A stretch of DNA of 64,000 bases from Dehalococcoides mccartyi (GTDB taxonomy: Bacteria > Chloroflexota > Dehalococcoidia > Dehalococcoidales > Dehalococcoidaceae): the NCBI RefSeq assembly GCF_001889305.1, contig NZ_CP013074.1, positions 1,426,001-1,490,000 of the forward strand. Direction: 5' to 3'. The notes below the pieces were generated by a model. That model had not been told where the DNA came from. It ran no database searches and was given only the letters and a program-made list of their open reading frames with translations. Every line of letters begins with the position of its first letter. Positions within the stretch are counted from its first letter, which is position 1. A program made the position numbers and the translations under genes. Below are positions 19,009 through 27,580 of the stretch, one piece after another.

Positions 19009-20281
19009 TTCCGGTATAAAGTATGAAATCCACCTTATCCAAAATTTTGCTCCGGCAAATCTCAACCGTGATGACACCGGCCAACCAAAGAGTGCCACAT
19101 TCGGAGGGTTTCGACGTGCCAGAATTTCAAGCCAGTGCAGCAAACGTAGTATCAGGCTACAAGGGCTTATGGCGAAACTTCTCGAGGATAAAGGAGCTAT
19201 TCGCACTCGCCAGCTAATTATGGAAATAGCAAAGGGTATTAGCGGCGAAGAACCTGATGCAAAAACTATTGAGACAGTGGCGGGTGTATTTGAAGCAGGC
19301 GGGCTCGAACGACCGGCGAAGAGAAGCGGTAAGACAAAAAGTTCAGAGACCGAAACCGCAGGGGAAGACAATGAAACAAATAGTAATGAAGACTCTGAAT
19401 CTAAAAACACAACCAAAATATTACTCTTTATAGATAAACAGGCTATAGCCAAACTTATTGATGTATTCAAAGATAACTGGGATGATCTGGCCAAAGGAAA
19501 CAAAGAAACCAAGAAAAAGGCCTGCGATAAAGTAGGGCGCATATTGTTTGAAGCTGTTAAAGCTCCCGATATTGCTTTGTTTGGCCGTATGCTGGAATTA
19601 AAAAACAATACTCCATTCGGAAAATACAATATGCAGGTCGAAGCCGCTTGCCAAGTTGCCCATCCGATATCCACCCACAAAATAGATATGGAGATGGATT
19701 TTTATACTGCGGTTGATGACTTGAATCCTGAAGGGGAAACTGGTGCAAGTATGATGGGTATTGTGGGATTCAATAGTGCCTGTTACTACCGGTATGCGCT
19801 GGTTGACCGTGATCAGCTTGCCAGAAATCTGTCGCGCAAGACTGAGCGTAAGAATGGGGCATGGGTACAAGAGCTGGACATACAGGACTATCAGGAAGCA
19901 GATAAAGTTGTAAAGTCATTTCTTGAGGCAATGACCTATTCCATACCCACCGGAAAACAAAACTCGTTCGCAGCCCAAAATCTGCCATCCTTTGGGTTGC
20001 TTGTTAGAAGGCAGGGCGGAGTGCCAATATCCCTTGCCAACGCTTTCAGCACACCCGTGCGCCCGGAAAGAGGCGATGATGATTTAATAGGGTTGTCTGT
20101 AAATGCTTTGACAAAACACTGGGATTCTACCAAAGAACTATATGGGGAACAGGGGATTAAAACTGTCGCCTGTTTCCATCTTCAGCAAGAAAAACGACTG
20201 AACGGACTTGCTAATTCCGCCCAGACAAGTGTTGAGAAGGTTATTAATGAAGTTTTGAAACCGAATGAAGAAGAAAAATGA
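19001..20281 (+). CDS. casC: Cascade backbone subunit Cas7e (CasC/Cse4)
   Basis: This is the crRNA backbone subunit, normally six copies in Cascade. EIHLIQNFAPANLNRDDTG and the RISSQCSKRSIR segment match the RRM-like core. At 426 aa it is longer than E. coli CasC (about 363). The excess is largely an acidic, low-complexity insertion at about residues 107-145, rich in E, S, T and N, which is probably disordered. The gene overlaps casB before it and casD after it (ATGA). Confidence 0.95.
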   Translation: MSDSGIKYEIHLIQNFAPANLNRDDTGQPKSATFGGFRRARISSQCSKRSIRLQGLMAKLLEDKGAIRTRQLIMEIAKGISGEEPDAKTIETVAGVFEAGGLERPAKRSGKTKSSETETAGEDNETNSNEDSESKNTTKILLFIDKQAIAKLIDVFKDNWDDLAKGNKETKKKACDKVGRILFEAVKAPDIALFGRMLELKNNTPFGKYNMQVEAACQVAHPISTHKIDMEMDFYTAVDDLNPEGETGASMMGIVGFNSACYYRYALVDRDQLARNLSRKTERKNGAWVQELDIQDYQEADKVVKSFLEAMTYSIPTGKQNSFAAQNLPSFGLLVRRQGGVPISLANAFSTPVRPERGDDDLIGLSVNALTKHWDSTKELYGEQGIKTVACFHLQQEKRLNGLANSAQTSVEKVINEVLKPNEEEK

Positions 20282-20898
20282 ATGAGAAATATACACTGCT
20301 AATAAGACTTGAAGGCCCCCTGCAGTCATGGGGGTATCGCAGCCGGTTTGATTATCGTGATACCGCGCTTGAACCGACCCGAAGCGGTGTAATAGGCCTT
20401 ATCTGTGCAGCAATGGGTATTGCCCGTAATGAAAATATCTCAAAGTTCGATGAACTTCGGATGGGAGTCAGGGTTGACAGAGGCGGCAAGGTAGAACAGG
20501 ATTTTCACACGGCACTGGATGTGATAAAAGCAGATGGTAGCGGTAAGGATACAGTAATATCTTTTCGCGATTACCTCACCGATGCCTCCTTTACTATTGG
20601 ATTGGAATCATCAAATCAAAGCCTGCTTGCAGAAATAACCAAGGCCTTGATATCTCCTAAATGGATATTATTCCTTGGCCGCAAAGCTTTTCCCCTAACC
20701 TCACCGCCAATTTTTGAACGTCATAATCCAGTCAAGCCGGGCTCTTTGGAAGAAAATCTGCTATGCGGATTCCCCGCAAAGCGCGTGCTTTTAGAATCAC
20801 CGGATGGTGAACGGACTCAGCTTGACTGGCCACGGTGCTTTGATAAGCGGTATTTTAAACCTCGCCGGTTTACAGTGAAATATGTCCCGGCTGAATAA
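20278..20898 (+). CDS. casD: Cascade subunit Cas5e (CasD)
   Basis: The 206-aa protein opens with LLIRLEGPLQSWGYRSRFD, a Cas5e signature, followed by PTRSGVIGLICAAMG. It caps the 5' handle of the crRNA. The start ATG overlaps the cas7e stop in an ATGA arrangement. Confidence 0.94.
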   Translation: MNEKYTLLIRLEGPLQSWGYRSRFDYRDTALEPTRSGVIGLICAAMGIARNENISKFDELRMGVRVDRGGKVEQDFHTALDVIKADGSGKDTVISFRDYLTDASFTIGLESSNQSLLAEITKALISPKWILFLGRKAFPLTSPPIFERHNPVKPGSLEENLLCGFPAKRVLLESPDGERTQLDWPRCFDKRYFKPRRFTVKYVPAE

Positions 20899-20919
20899 AC
20901 TTTCATGAAAGGAGACGTT

Positions 20920-21549
20920 ATGTATTTATCCCTTCTAACACTAAATTCTAGGTCAAAAAGGGCTTTGACGGAATCTTCACGCCCTTATGAACTCCACAGG
21001 TCATTATTAAAAGCCTTTCCTGACGCAGCGGACGGCGGGCCGGGCAGGGTATTATTCCGGCTGGATGTAAATGAACAAACCGGGAGTATTTCGACCCTTA
21101 TCCAATCTGAAAAAAAGCCACTCTGGACAAGGATTAATGGGTACGCCAGCTTTGTTACGGAATGTAAGTGCAAAGAATTCAAGCCAGCTCTGTCTTTAGA
21201 CCAGATATTTAGATTCCGTTTGCGGGCTAATCCAACTAAGCGTATGAAATCCACAGGGAAACGTGAAGGGATATTAAACACAACAGAGCAAGTAGAATGG
21301 TTGCGTAAGAAGGGGATGAATAATGGTTTTGAAATAATAGATGTCATTGCTCTAGATGAAGGATTCGTAAAAGATAAACTGACTGACACAGATAATACTG
21401 GACATAACACAAATATGTTCTCTGTACGTTTCGACGGTCTCCTGAAAGTAACTGACGTAGATGTATTTTATTCTACTCTCCGTAGCGGTATTGGTTCCGC
21501 TAAAGGGTTCGGATTCGGCTTGCTTTCAATCGCACCGATTAAAGAGTGA
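20920..21549 (+). CDS. casE: crRNA-processing endoribonuclease Cas6e (CasE)
   Basis: I chose ATG 20920 (209 aa) because AAAGGAG lies 6-12 bases upstream; the ATG at 20905 would lie on top of that site. The protein opens with MYLSLLTLNSRSKR, and YELHRSLLKAFPD carries the expected catalytic histidine. SAKGFGFGLLSI at the C-terminus is the glycine-rich RNA-binding loop. It cleaves the repeat hairpin and stays bound as a Cascade subunit. Confidence 0.94.
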   Translation: MYLSLLTLNSRSKRALTESSRPYELHRSLLKAFPDAADGGPGRVLFRLDVNEQTGSISTLIQSEKKPLWTRINGYASFVTECKCKEFKPALSLDQIFRFRLRANPTKRMKSTGKREGILNTTEQVEWLRKKGMNNGFEIIDVIALDEGFVKDKLTDTDNTGHNTNMFSVRFDGLLKVTDVDVFYSTLRSGIGSAKGFGFGLLSIAPIKE

Positions 21550-22478
21550 TGCGAACACTTTATGAACTTCCTCGCTTCCGAGACCGCTGGAGCTATCTTT
21601 ATTTAGAAATGGGACGGCTGGATGTTGATGCAGATGGCTTGGGGTTTCATCAGGGGAATTGCGTTGTGCCAGTACCCATAGACCAGCTCGGGGTAGTAAT
21701 GCTGGGACCGGGTTCAACGGTAACCCATGCTGCAATTAAGTCACTTAGCCAAAACAATTGTTTAGTTGCCTGGACTGGTCAAGATGGAATCAGATTGTAT
21801 GCTGCCAGCATTGGAGGTACGTATAGCGCCCGTAGACTTATCCGACAGGCGCGGTTAGTAAGTGATGAAGAAAAGCGGCTGGAAGTGGCTTGGAGGATGT
21901 ACAGGTTCCGCTTTAATGAAACCATACCTCCAGTTGTTAGTTTAGAAAGCATCCGCGGCATGGAGGGTATTCGTGTACGCCGCGCCTATGCCAAGGCATC
22001 TCAAGAATATGGGGTGGAGTGGAACGGCAGACATTATGATCAGAAAGATTGGAATAAAGGTGATCCCATAAACCGGGCCCTTTCAGCGGCAAATGCCTGC
22101 CTCTACGGTATTTGTCATGCTGCTATCCTGTCAGCAGGTTATTCGTCTGCGCTTGGGTTTGTTCATACCGGTAAAATGCTCAGCTTTGTATATGACATAG
22201 CTGATTTATACAAGACGGAATTGACTATCCCTGTGGCATTCAAAATTGCGGCAGCCAATCCAGAAGACCTTGAACGTCAGGTAAGAATGGAATGCCGGGA
22301 AGCTTTCTATAAATACAAACTTCTTGAAAGGTTGCTGCCGGATATTGCGGAGGTACTTGGTGTTAGTGATGATATTGGAGAAGGTCCCGACGAGTTTGAG
22401 GGGCGCATTGTCACGCTGGCTGTTGGAACCGAAGACGGGAGTTTTTCTTGGGAACCCGAGCGCCAGGGTGAGGGATGA
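21549..22478 (+). CDS. cas1: CRISPR integrase Cas1 (type I-E)
   Basis: The 309-aa protein matches Cas1e: GPGSTVTHAAIK, GMEGIRVRRAYA, GVEWNGRHYD, LSAANACLYGICHAAI and LGFVHTGKMLSFVYDIADLYK, which contain the metal-binding Glu, His and Asp of the family. It integrates new spacers together with Cas2. Its ATG overlaps the cas6e stop (TGATG). The C-terminal tail extends 119 bases into the cas2 gene in another frame. Confidence 0.95.
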   Translation: MRTLYELPRFRDRWSYLYLEMGRLDVDADGLGFHQGNCVVPVPIDQLGVVMLGPGSTVTHAAIKSLSQNNCLVAWTGQDGIRLYAASIGGTYSARRLIRQARLVSDEEKRLEVAWRMYRFRFNETIPPVVSLESIRGMEGIRVRRAYAKASQEYGVEWNGRHYDQKDWNKGDPINRALSAANACLYGICHAAILSAGYSSALGFVHTGKMLSFVYDIADLYKTELTIPVAFKIAAANPEDLERQVRMECREAFYKYKLLERLLPDIAEVLGVSDDIGEGPDEFEGRIVTLAVGTEDGSFSWEPERQGEG

Positions 22479-22683
22479 ACTCTGGGACAAGGCGATAAAG
22501 AAAACAAAAGCAAGCGGTGTTATCCTACAAATTTGGACAGACCAGAACCCTCAGGGGTTTTCTTCCCGCCAATATGGTGAGAGGGAACGAATGTTTATTG
22601 ATTTTGAGGGGCTATCACTGGTAAAAATAGACAAGAATATTAGCACTACCAAAACGCAAAATTCTGATACTACAAACATCTAA
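22360..22683 (+). CDS. cas2: CRISPR adaptation protein Cas2 (type I-E)
   Basis: The 107-aa protein aligns with E. coli Cas2e from a GTG start at 22360, with GCGGAGGT just upstream: VLVMILEKVPTSLRG, SRWLLEPKTGVFLG, ARVRDELWDKA and FIDFEGLSLVKI. Longer in-frame starts (TTG 22324) lie deep inside cas1 and do not align. It overlaps the end of cas1 by 119 bases. The last 15 residues (after KIDKN) go beyond the E. coli protein. Confidence 0.9.
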   Translation: MLVMILEKVPTSLRGALSRWLLEPKTGVFLGNPSARVRDELWDKAIKKTKASGVILQIWTDQNPQGFSSRQYGERERMFIDFEGLSLVKIDKNISTTKTQNSDTTNI

Positions 22684-22724
22684 TCAACTATGACCCATTT
22701 TCTGCTTAGCTTTATTCTTTTAAG
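22684..22724 (+). promoter_or_regulatory. CRISPR leader (short)
   Basis: Only 41 AT-rich bases separate the cas2 stop from the first repeat. The far end of the array carries the degenerate repeat, so the leader is on this side. A promoter for the array may therefore lie inside cas2, or the array may be read from the cas operon. Confidence 0.6.
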
Positions 22725-23363
22725 GTATTCCCCACGCGTGTGGGGGTGAACCGTGATATATGCTAGGGTAGGTCTGTTAATGCCTGTATTCCCCACGCGT
22801 GTGGGGGTGAACCGTTATGTGTACTCAGGAAGAAATTGATGCCATTGTATTCCCCACGCGTGTGGGGGTGAACCGCGTGCGTGTCGGCAGTATAGATTTT
22901 GCTGTTAGTATTCCCCACGCGTGTGGGGGTGAACCGATTGTCTAGGGTCAAATCTCTAGCGTGTAATTGTATTCCCCACGCGTGTGGGGGTGAACCGGCA
23001 TCAAGTTCCTCCTGAATTCTTAAAATACTGTATTCCCCACGCGTGTGGGGGTGAACCGATAACGCTCTCCATGTCGGGAACTACCGCAACGTATTCCCCA
23101 CGCGTGTGGGGGTGAACCGGTTAGTAGGTGGTTTTTTACCACGAGTAAAGAAGTATTCCCCACGCGTGTGGGGGTGAACCGGCGTTCCCCCTTCGTTACT
23201 GACTTGGTACAAGTATTCCCCACGCGTGTGGGGGTGAACCGAGGATAGATAATCTAGATATAACGCCTAGTCAGTATTCCCCACGCGTGTGGGGGTGAAC
23301 CGGTGTATTGTATAGTGCAGAACAAGACAACTAAGTATTCCCCACGCGTGTGGGGGTGAAACA
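22725..23363 (+). CRISPR. type I-E CRISPR array, 11 repeats, 10 spacers
   Basis: Eleven copies of a 29-base repeat begin at 22725, 22786, 22847, 22908, 22969, 23030, 23091, 23153, 23213, 23274 and 23335. The core CCCCACGCGTGTGGGG is a palindrome that gives the Cas6e hairpin, and the repeat ends GAACCG. Spacers are 32 bases except one of 33 (23120-23152) and one of 31 (23182-23212). The first ten repeats look identical; the last has two changes in its final three bases, which marks the old end. I saw no spacer match elsewhere in the window by eye. Confidence 0.97.
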
Positions 23364-23401
23364 TTCGCTCTCCAATCTTTAATAAAGCTAATGACATAGT
23401 T

Positions 23402-23430
23402 TGGCCTTTCCGGGCAAGCCACGTGAACCG
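23402..23430 (+). repeat. possible decayed twelfth CRISPR repeat
   Basis: The 29 bases ending in CACGTGAACCG share the last seven bases (TGAACCG) with the array repeat and lie 38 bases after the last clear repeat. The rest is diverged. It is plausibly a fossil repeat at the trailer end, but could be chance. Confidence 0.35.
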
Positions 23431-23594
23431 TTAATAGCGAATAGCAGTTAAGAATGATATTGAATATAATCTTATAATTGCCAAGCATATCTACTTTCAG
23501 GCCTCTTAGTAGAACTGACAAATCTCAGCCCCTATAAACAACCAACACCAAGTGGCAGACCCTTAGTTGACATACCTTAATCAGGGGGGTATCA

Positions 23595-23626
23595 TTAAGG
23601 AAATGAGCATATGCTCATTTCCTTAA
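23595..23626. promoter_or_regulatory. perfect 32-bp palindrome upstream of ferredoxin/Mrp operon
   Basis: TTAAGGAAATGAGCAT at 23595-23610 is followed without a gap by its exact reverse complement. The centre ATGAGCATATGCTCAT is a typical dyad for a dimeric regulator. It lies 54 bases before the TTG start of the ferredoxin gene, so an operator for the 23.7-26.3 kb operon is likely. As RNA it would also form a long hairpin. The regulator is unknown. Confidence 0.65.
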
Positions 23627-23680
23627 CTCTGACTTTGCCGGAATTAGATTGAAACTAAGTTTTAAGAGGCTAGTAATAAG

Positions 23681-24154
23681 TTGCTATCAGTAAATAAAGA
23701 ACTTTGCAATGGCTGCGGCGTTTGCCAGAAACTCTGCCCTCAAGAAGCCATAAACATTCAAGATGGAATAGCCAATATATATCAGGATATATGCACCCAG
23801 TGTAATTTATGCCTGAAGAAATGTCCCAAAGGTGCAATCTCAGAACAAACAAACACTAATAAAAATTTTAAAGAGAAAGGGGATACCCAAATGTTCTACA
23901 GGCAACATCGCAATTGTTTATTAAACAACCAACCCCGGATGGGCTTTAGTGAATTAAGTTCTAATTATCCGTATATTGGTCGCGGGAGGGGCGGTCTACC
24001 TAGATGCCAACAACCCGGATTACAGAGGATACCCGTAAATCCCGGTGCCATACCACAAGACGAAAACATTGGCCAGTTAAAAGCCGAAGCTGAGAGACTT
24101 AGCCGAGAAATCAGCAGGATAAATGAACGTATACAGTCTATAGAAAATCAGTAG
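23681..24154 (+). CDS. 2[4Fe-4S] ferredoxin fused to a DUF5320-like tail
   Basis: The 157-aa frame from TTG 23681 starts with two [4Fe-4S] motifs: CNGCGVCQKLCP (about 9-20) and CTQCNLCLKKCP (38-49). A second part begins at M71 (ATG 23891), preceded by GAAAGGGG, with RGRGGLPRCQQPG and a C-terminal coiled coil (EAERLSREISRINERI). This resembles the small DUF5320 proteins that accompany NifX/Mrp clusters. The internal ATG with a good ribosome site may yield a separate short protein. It opens the operon with the NifX-like and Mrp-like genes. Confidence 0.75.
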   Translation: MLSVNKELCNGCGVCQKLCPQEAINIQDGIANIYQDICTQCNLCLKKCPKGAISEQTNTNKNFKEKGDTQMFYRQHRNCLLNNQPRMGFSELSSNYPYIGRGRGGLPRCQQPGLQRIPVNPGAIPQDENIGQLKAEAERLSREISRINERIQSIENQ

Positions 24155-24195
24155 CGCTTATTTAAAATTACTTCAGTAAATGGCCAGGGAGAAAA

Positions 24196-24540
24196 ATGAA
24201 GATAGCAATCTCAGCAACCGGAGATACTCTGGAAGCCTATATTGACCAGAGATTCGGCCGATGCAAATACTTTATTATAGCCAACCCTCAAACGCTTGAA
24301 TATGAATCCTTGGATAATTCGGAAATAGCCGGCAATGGCGGAGCAGGTATTAAAGCAGCCCAATTAGTCTGCGAACAGGGCGTTGAAGCAGTAATTACCG
24401 GGAGTTGCGGGCCTAATGCCAGTGAAGTTTTAAATGCCGCGGGAATAAAGATTATTACTAACACAGATGGACAAATCAAAACAGTCCTGCAAAATTTCCA
24501 AAAAGGAACCGGGGAATGTACACCTACCTCAGAAATATAG
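24196..24540 (+). CDS. NifX/NifB-family Fe-Mo-cluster-binding-like protein
   Basis: The 114-aa protein has the dinitrogenase iron-molybdenum cofactor family fold: MKIAISATGDTLEAYIDQRFGRCKYF, a GNGGAGIKAAQLVCEQGVEAVITG segment and a NAAGIKIITNT strand. Such proteins bind Fe-S or Fe-Mo-type clusters; stand-alone members usually travel with Mrp ATPases. GGGAG lies before the ATG at 24196. No nif genes are seen here, so a general metal-cluster role is likelier than nitrogen fixation. Confidence 0.85.
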   Translation: MKIAISATGDTLEAYIDQRFGRCKYFIIANPQTLEYESLDNSEIAGNGGAGIKAAQLVCEQGVEAVITGSCGPNASEVLNAAGIKIITNTDGQIKTVLQNFQKGTGECTPTSEI

Positions 24541-24586
24541 AATATTTAAGTTATATGCTTTGGCGTAAGGGTCTTTTTAAATCAGA

Positions 24587-25456
24587 ATGATTATATCAGT
24601 TGCGTCCGGTAAAGGAGGAACTGGTAAAACCCTGGTATCTACTAGTTTAGCAATCTCACTGAAGGCACTATACAATACCCAATTGCTTGACTGTGATGTA
24701 GAGGAGCCTGATGTACATATTTTCCTAAAGCCAGTTATTCAAAGTAGTTCGATTGTATCTATTCCTGTACCGCAAGTTGACGAAAATAAGTGCACCTATT
24801 GTGGCCGTTGTGCCAGATGGTGCCAATTCGGGGCTATATCAGTTATCGGGGGAAAGCATATAAATCTCTTTCCTCAACTCTGCCACGCATGTGGCACCTG
24901 TACATATTTATGTCCTCAAAAAGCCCTGACAGAGGTCCCACACAGTTGCGGCAGAGTAGATTCAGGCAACGCAGGAAATTTATCGTTTGTCGCAGGCACA
25001 CTTGATATCGGCTCTAACCAGACTATCCCTTTAATCCACAAAGTAAAGGCGATGGCAACAGACAACAATGTCGTCATTATAGACTGTCCACCGGGTACTT
25101 CCTGCCCCGCTTTCGAATCTATCCATGGCAGTGATTACTGCCTCCTGGTTAGTGAACCCACACCATTCGGATTAAACGACCTGAAATTAGCCGTAGAAAC
25201 AGTTAGGAAACTGGACATTCCCTTTGGTTTAATACTTAACCGAACGGGCAATGTATTTACCCCGATGGATGAATATTGCCGAGCTGAAAATATATCTATT
25301 CTGATGTCTATTCCCTATGACGCCAAAATAGCTTCTCTTTATTCTAAGGGGCTGGTACTGGCGGAAGAAGACCCTAACTGGCTAAAAGAATTCCAAACAC
25401 TATTTACAAATATAAGAGGGCAACTTGGCAAAAGAAATCGTTATCCTGAGTGGTAA
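24587..25456 (+). CDS. MinD/Mrp-family ATPase with inserted ferredoxin domain
   Basis: The 289-aa protein begins with the deviant Walker A GKGGTGKT (9-16). After about 60 residues it carries a 2[4Fe-4S] insertion, CTYCGRCARWCQFGA and CHACGTCTYLCPQKA. VVIIDCPPGTSCP is the switch II/Walker B. The architecture is that of Mrp-type proteins thought to bind or carry Fe-S clusters. A closely similar paralogue follows with a 32-base overlap. Confidence 0.88.
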   Translation: MIISVASGKGGTGKTLVSTSLAISLKALYNTQLLDCDVEEPDVHIFLKPVIQSSSIVSIPVPQVDENKCTYCGRCARWCQFGAISVIGGKHINLFPQLCHACGTCTYLCPQKALTEVPHSCGRVDSGNAGNLSFVAGTLDIGSNQTIPLIHKVKAMATDNNVVIIDCPPGTSCPAFESIHGSDYCLLVSEPTPFGLNDLKLAVETVRKLDIPFGLILNRTGNVFTPMDEYCRAENISILMSIPYDAKIASLYSKGLVLAEEDPNWLKEFQTLFTNIRGQLGKRNRYPEW

Positions 25457-26291
25457 AGGTGGCACAGGTAAAACCAGCTTAGTTAGTTCATTTGCTTCCA
25501 TTGTTGAAAATGCAGTGCTGGTAGATTGTGATGTTGACGCAGCCGACTTACATCTCCTGGTACATCCTGAAATTCAGGTTGAACAACCATTTATATACGG
25601 ACAAACAGCTGTAATAGATCCGCAAGTATGCAACCGATGCGGACGTTGTCAAGACCTGTGCAGATTTAACGCTATTGGCAATTTCCGTATAGACACTTCC
25701 CGCTGTGAAGGATGTGCACTCTGTTTTATGGTTTGTCCTCTTCAAGCCATTCAAATGGAACCCAAAATATGCGGACGCTGGTTTTTATCTGATACCAGAT
25801 ATGGACCAATGCTTCATGCCAGATTGGATACAGGGGCTGGCAACTCAGGCAAATTGGTTTCCTTATTGCGACAAACAGCCCGTGAGGTGGCACGGAAAGC
25901 CGACTGCGAGTTTATTCTAGTAGACGGTCCTCCAGGTATAGGTTGCCCAGTTATATCATCACTAACCGGGGCAGACCTAGTGATTATAATCACTGAGCCC
26001 ACACTTTCAGGCATTCATGACTTGGGTAGAGTCATTGGCATTTGTAAACACTTTGAGATTCCATCACTCGTCTGCTTAAATAAATGTGATATTAATCCGG
26101 GAAATAGCCAACAAATAGAAGATTACTGCCGCAATCAGGGAATAAAAATAATTTCATATCTACCATTCAGTGATGTATTTACTGAAGCTCAGCTAAATGG
26201 AGTACCCCCTATTGAATACACTGATGGCAACCTGAGAGAATTAATCAGGAATACATGGGTGAAAATTACTAAACACATTGAGAAAGTTTAA
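25425..26291 (+). CDS. second MinD/Mrp-family ATPase with ferredoxin domain
   Basis: The 288-aa paralogue starts at TTG 25425 (AAGAGGG upstream) inside the end of the previous gene. It has GKGGTGKT, CNRCGRCQDLCRFNAI, CEGCALCFMVCPLQAI and VDGPPGIGCPV. Pairs of such ATPases usually form heterodimers and are often found with NifX-like proteins. It ends the operon. Confidence 0.88.
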   Translation: MAKEIVILSGKGGTGKTSLVSSFASIVENAVLVDCDVDAADLHLLVHPEIQVEQPFIYGQTAVIDPQVCNRCGRCQDLCRFNAIGNFRIDTSRCEGCALCFMVCPLQAIQMEPKICGRWFLSDTRYGPMLHARLDTGAGNSGKLVSLLRQTAREVARKADCEFILVDGPPGIGCPVISSLTGADLVIIITEPTLSGIHDLGRVIGICKHFEIPSLVCLNKCDINPGNSQQIEDYCRNQGIKIISYLPFSDVFTEAQLNGVPPIEYTDGNLRELIRNTWVKITKHIEKV

Positions 26292-26315
26292 ATTGTTTTG
26301 GTGATTACTGAACAT

Positions 26316-26374
26316 TAAATCTTATATGTTTATGAACATCTATTGACTTAATGTATATAAACATATAAGATTTA
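26316..26374. promoter_or_regulatory. 18-bp inverted repeat upstream of fic
   Basis: The arms 26316-26333 and 26357-26374 are exact reverse complements around TCTTATATGTTTAT, with a 23-base spacer. A further TATATACATATA follows before the Fic start. The site is AT-rich and could be an operator for autoregulation or the terminator of the Mrp operon. There is no clear T-run, so an operator is favoured. Confidence 0.5.
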
Positions 26375-26403
26375 TATACATATAAAGTGAGGATGTTCAA
26401 AAC

Positions 26404-27555
26404 ATGCCCACCATTCAAATAGGTAGATACATCCAACAACTCGGTGGTTTTAAGGCTTTCATACCAAGTCCGTTTCCTCCACCAGAGGGATTTGCCTTCA
26501 GACAAGCTACCATAAAGAAAAGTATCCAGGCTACTCATCTTCTGGGAAAACTGGATGGTATAACCCAGCTCCTGCCGGATGTGGATTTCTTTATTTTAAT
26601 GTATCTACGGAAAGATGCTGCTTCATCAAGTCAAATAGAAGGAACCAAGGCTACTATGGTAGATGCCATTGAAGCCGAGATAAAAATTACTGACAAACTT
26701 CCGGTAGATGTAGATGATATTTTACACTATATCCGTGCATTAAATTATGGCATGAAGAGAGTTGCTGAAGATAACTTCCCAGTTTCATTACGCTTGCTTA
26801 GAGAAATACATAGAGAACTCATGCTTAACGCGCGTACAACCCAATACGCTGATCCCGGAGAATTCCGCCACAGTCAGAATTGGATTGGTGGAACACGCCC
26901 TGATAATGCGACCTTCGTCCCGCCACCAGTGAATGAAATGCATATTGCCCTGGGTGACTTGGAAAAATTTATTAACACAAATGATGATATACCCTCTGTT
27001 ATCAAGGCTGGCCTTATACATGCTCAGTTTGAAACCATTCATCCTTTTCTAGACGGAAATGGCCGAACTGGCAGAATGCTTATAACTCTTTATCTTTGGA
27101 AAGAAGGTTTGTTAGAAAAGCCTATCTTATTTTTATCTTCGTATTTTAAGAGGTATCAAAATATCTATTATTCAAAGCTAACAGGCTACCATCAAGGTGG
27201 CTTGGATGAGTGGATTAATTTTTTTCTGGATGGAGTTATAGAAATGGCCGGTGAGTCAATAGAGATAGTGGGTAAGATTACGGCCTTACGCGAAAAAGAT
27301 ATGTCTAAAATTCAAACTCTGGGGAAAAGAGCGGCGGAAAGTGCCTGCAGTGTTCTTCCACGCCTGTATGGACAACCGATTGTGAATTTAGCAACAATTC
27401 AGAAATGGACCGGCTTCAATACTCGTGCTGGGGCACAAATTGTCATTAATAGGTTTATTGAACTGGGGATTCTTATCCCTAAAGACAAGAATAAAAAATA
27501 TGGCCAATCCTATGTATATAGGGATTATCTAGATATTTTTACCGCTAACGATTAG
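26404..27555 (+). CDS. Fic-domain protein (AMPylase-type), self-inhibited class II
   Basis: The 383-aa protein has the catalytic motif HPFLDGNGRTGR (213-224). The N-terminal inhibitory motif SSQIEG (75-80, pattern S-x3-E-G) blocks ATP in class II Fic proteins. The C-terminal part carries a winged-helix-like region (ATIQKWTGFNTRAGAQIVINRF). Such stand-alone proteins AMPylate target proteins when relieved. The gene is preceded by an inverted repeat, and the first ssrA-like site lies just downstream. The target is unknown. Confidence 0.88.
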   Translation: MPTIQIGRYIQQLGGFKAFIPSPFPPPEGFAFRQATIKKSIQATHLLGKLDGITQLLPDVDFFILMYLRKDAASSSQIEGTKATMVDAIEAEIKITDKLPVDVDDILHYIRALNYGMKRVAEDNFPVSLRLLREIHRELMLNARTTQYADPGEFRHSQNWIGGTRPDNATFVPPPVNEMHIALGDLEKFINTNDDIPSVIKAGLIHAQFETIHPFLDGNGRTGRMLITLYLWKEGLLEKPILFLSSYFKRYQNIYYSKLTGYHQGGLDEWINFFLDGVIEMAGESIEIVGKITALREKDMSKIQTLGKRAAESACSVLPRLYGQPIVNLATIQKWTGFNTRAGAQIVINRFIELGILIPKDKNKKYGQSYVYRDYLDIFTAND

Positions 27556-27580
27556 TAATAATACATTCACCATATATTTT

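Noticed and set aside
22754-23334. Self-targeting CRISPR spacers
   Set aside because: By eye none of the ten spacers matches another part of the window; a proper search would be needed to settle it.
22763-23521. Minus-strand proteins across the CRISPR array
   Set aside because: These frames are only translations of the repeats and spacers.
24196-24540. A nitrogen-fixation gene
   Set aside because: The NifX-like protein stands without nifHDK or nifE/N/B; such proteins commonly accompany Mrp ATPases.
26316-26374. A rho-independent terminator of the Mrp operon
   Set aside because: The stem is AT-rich, has a 23-base loop and no T-run; an operator fits better.
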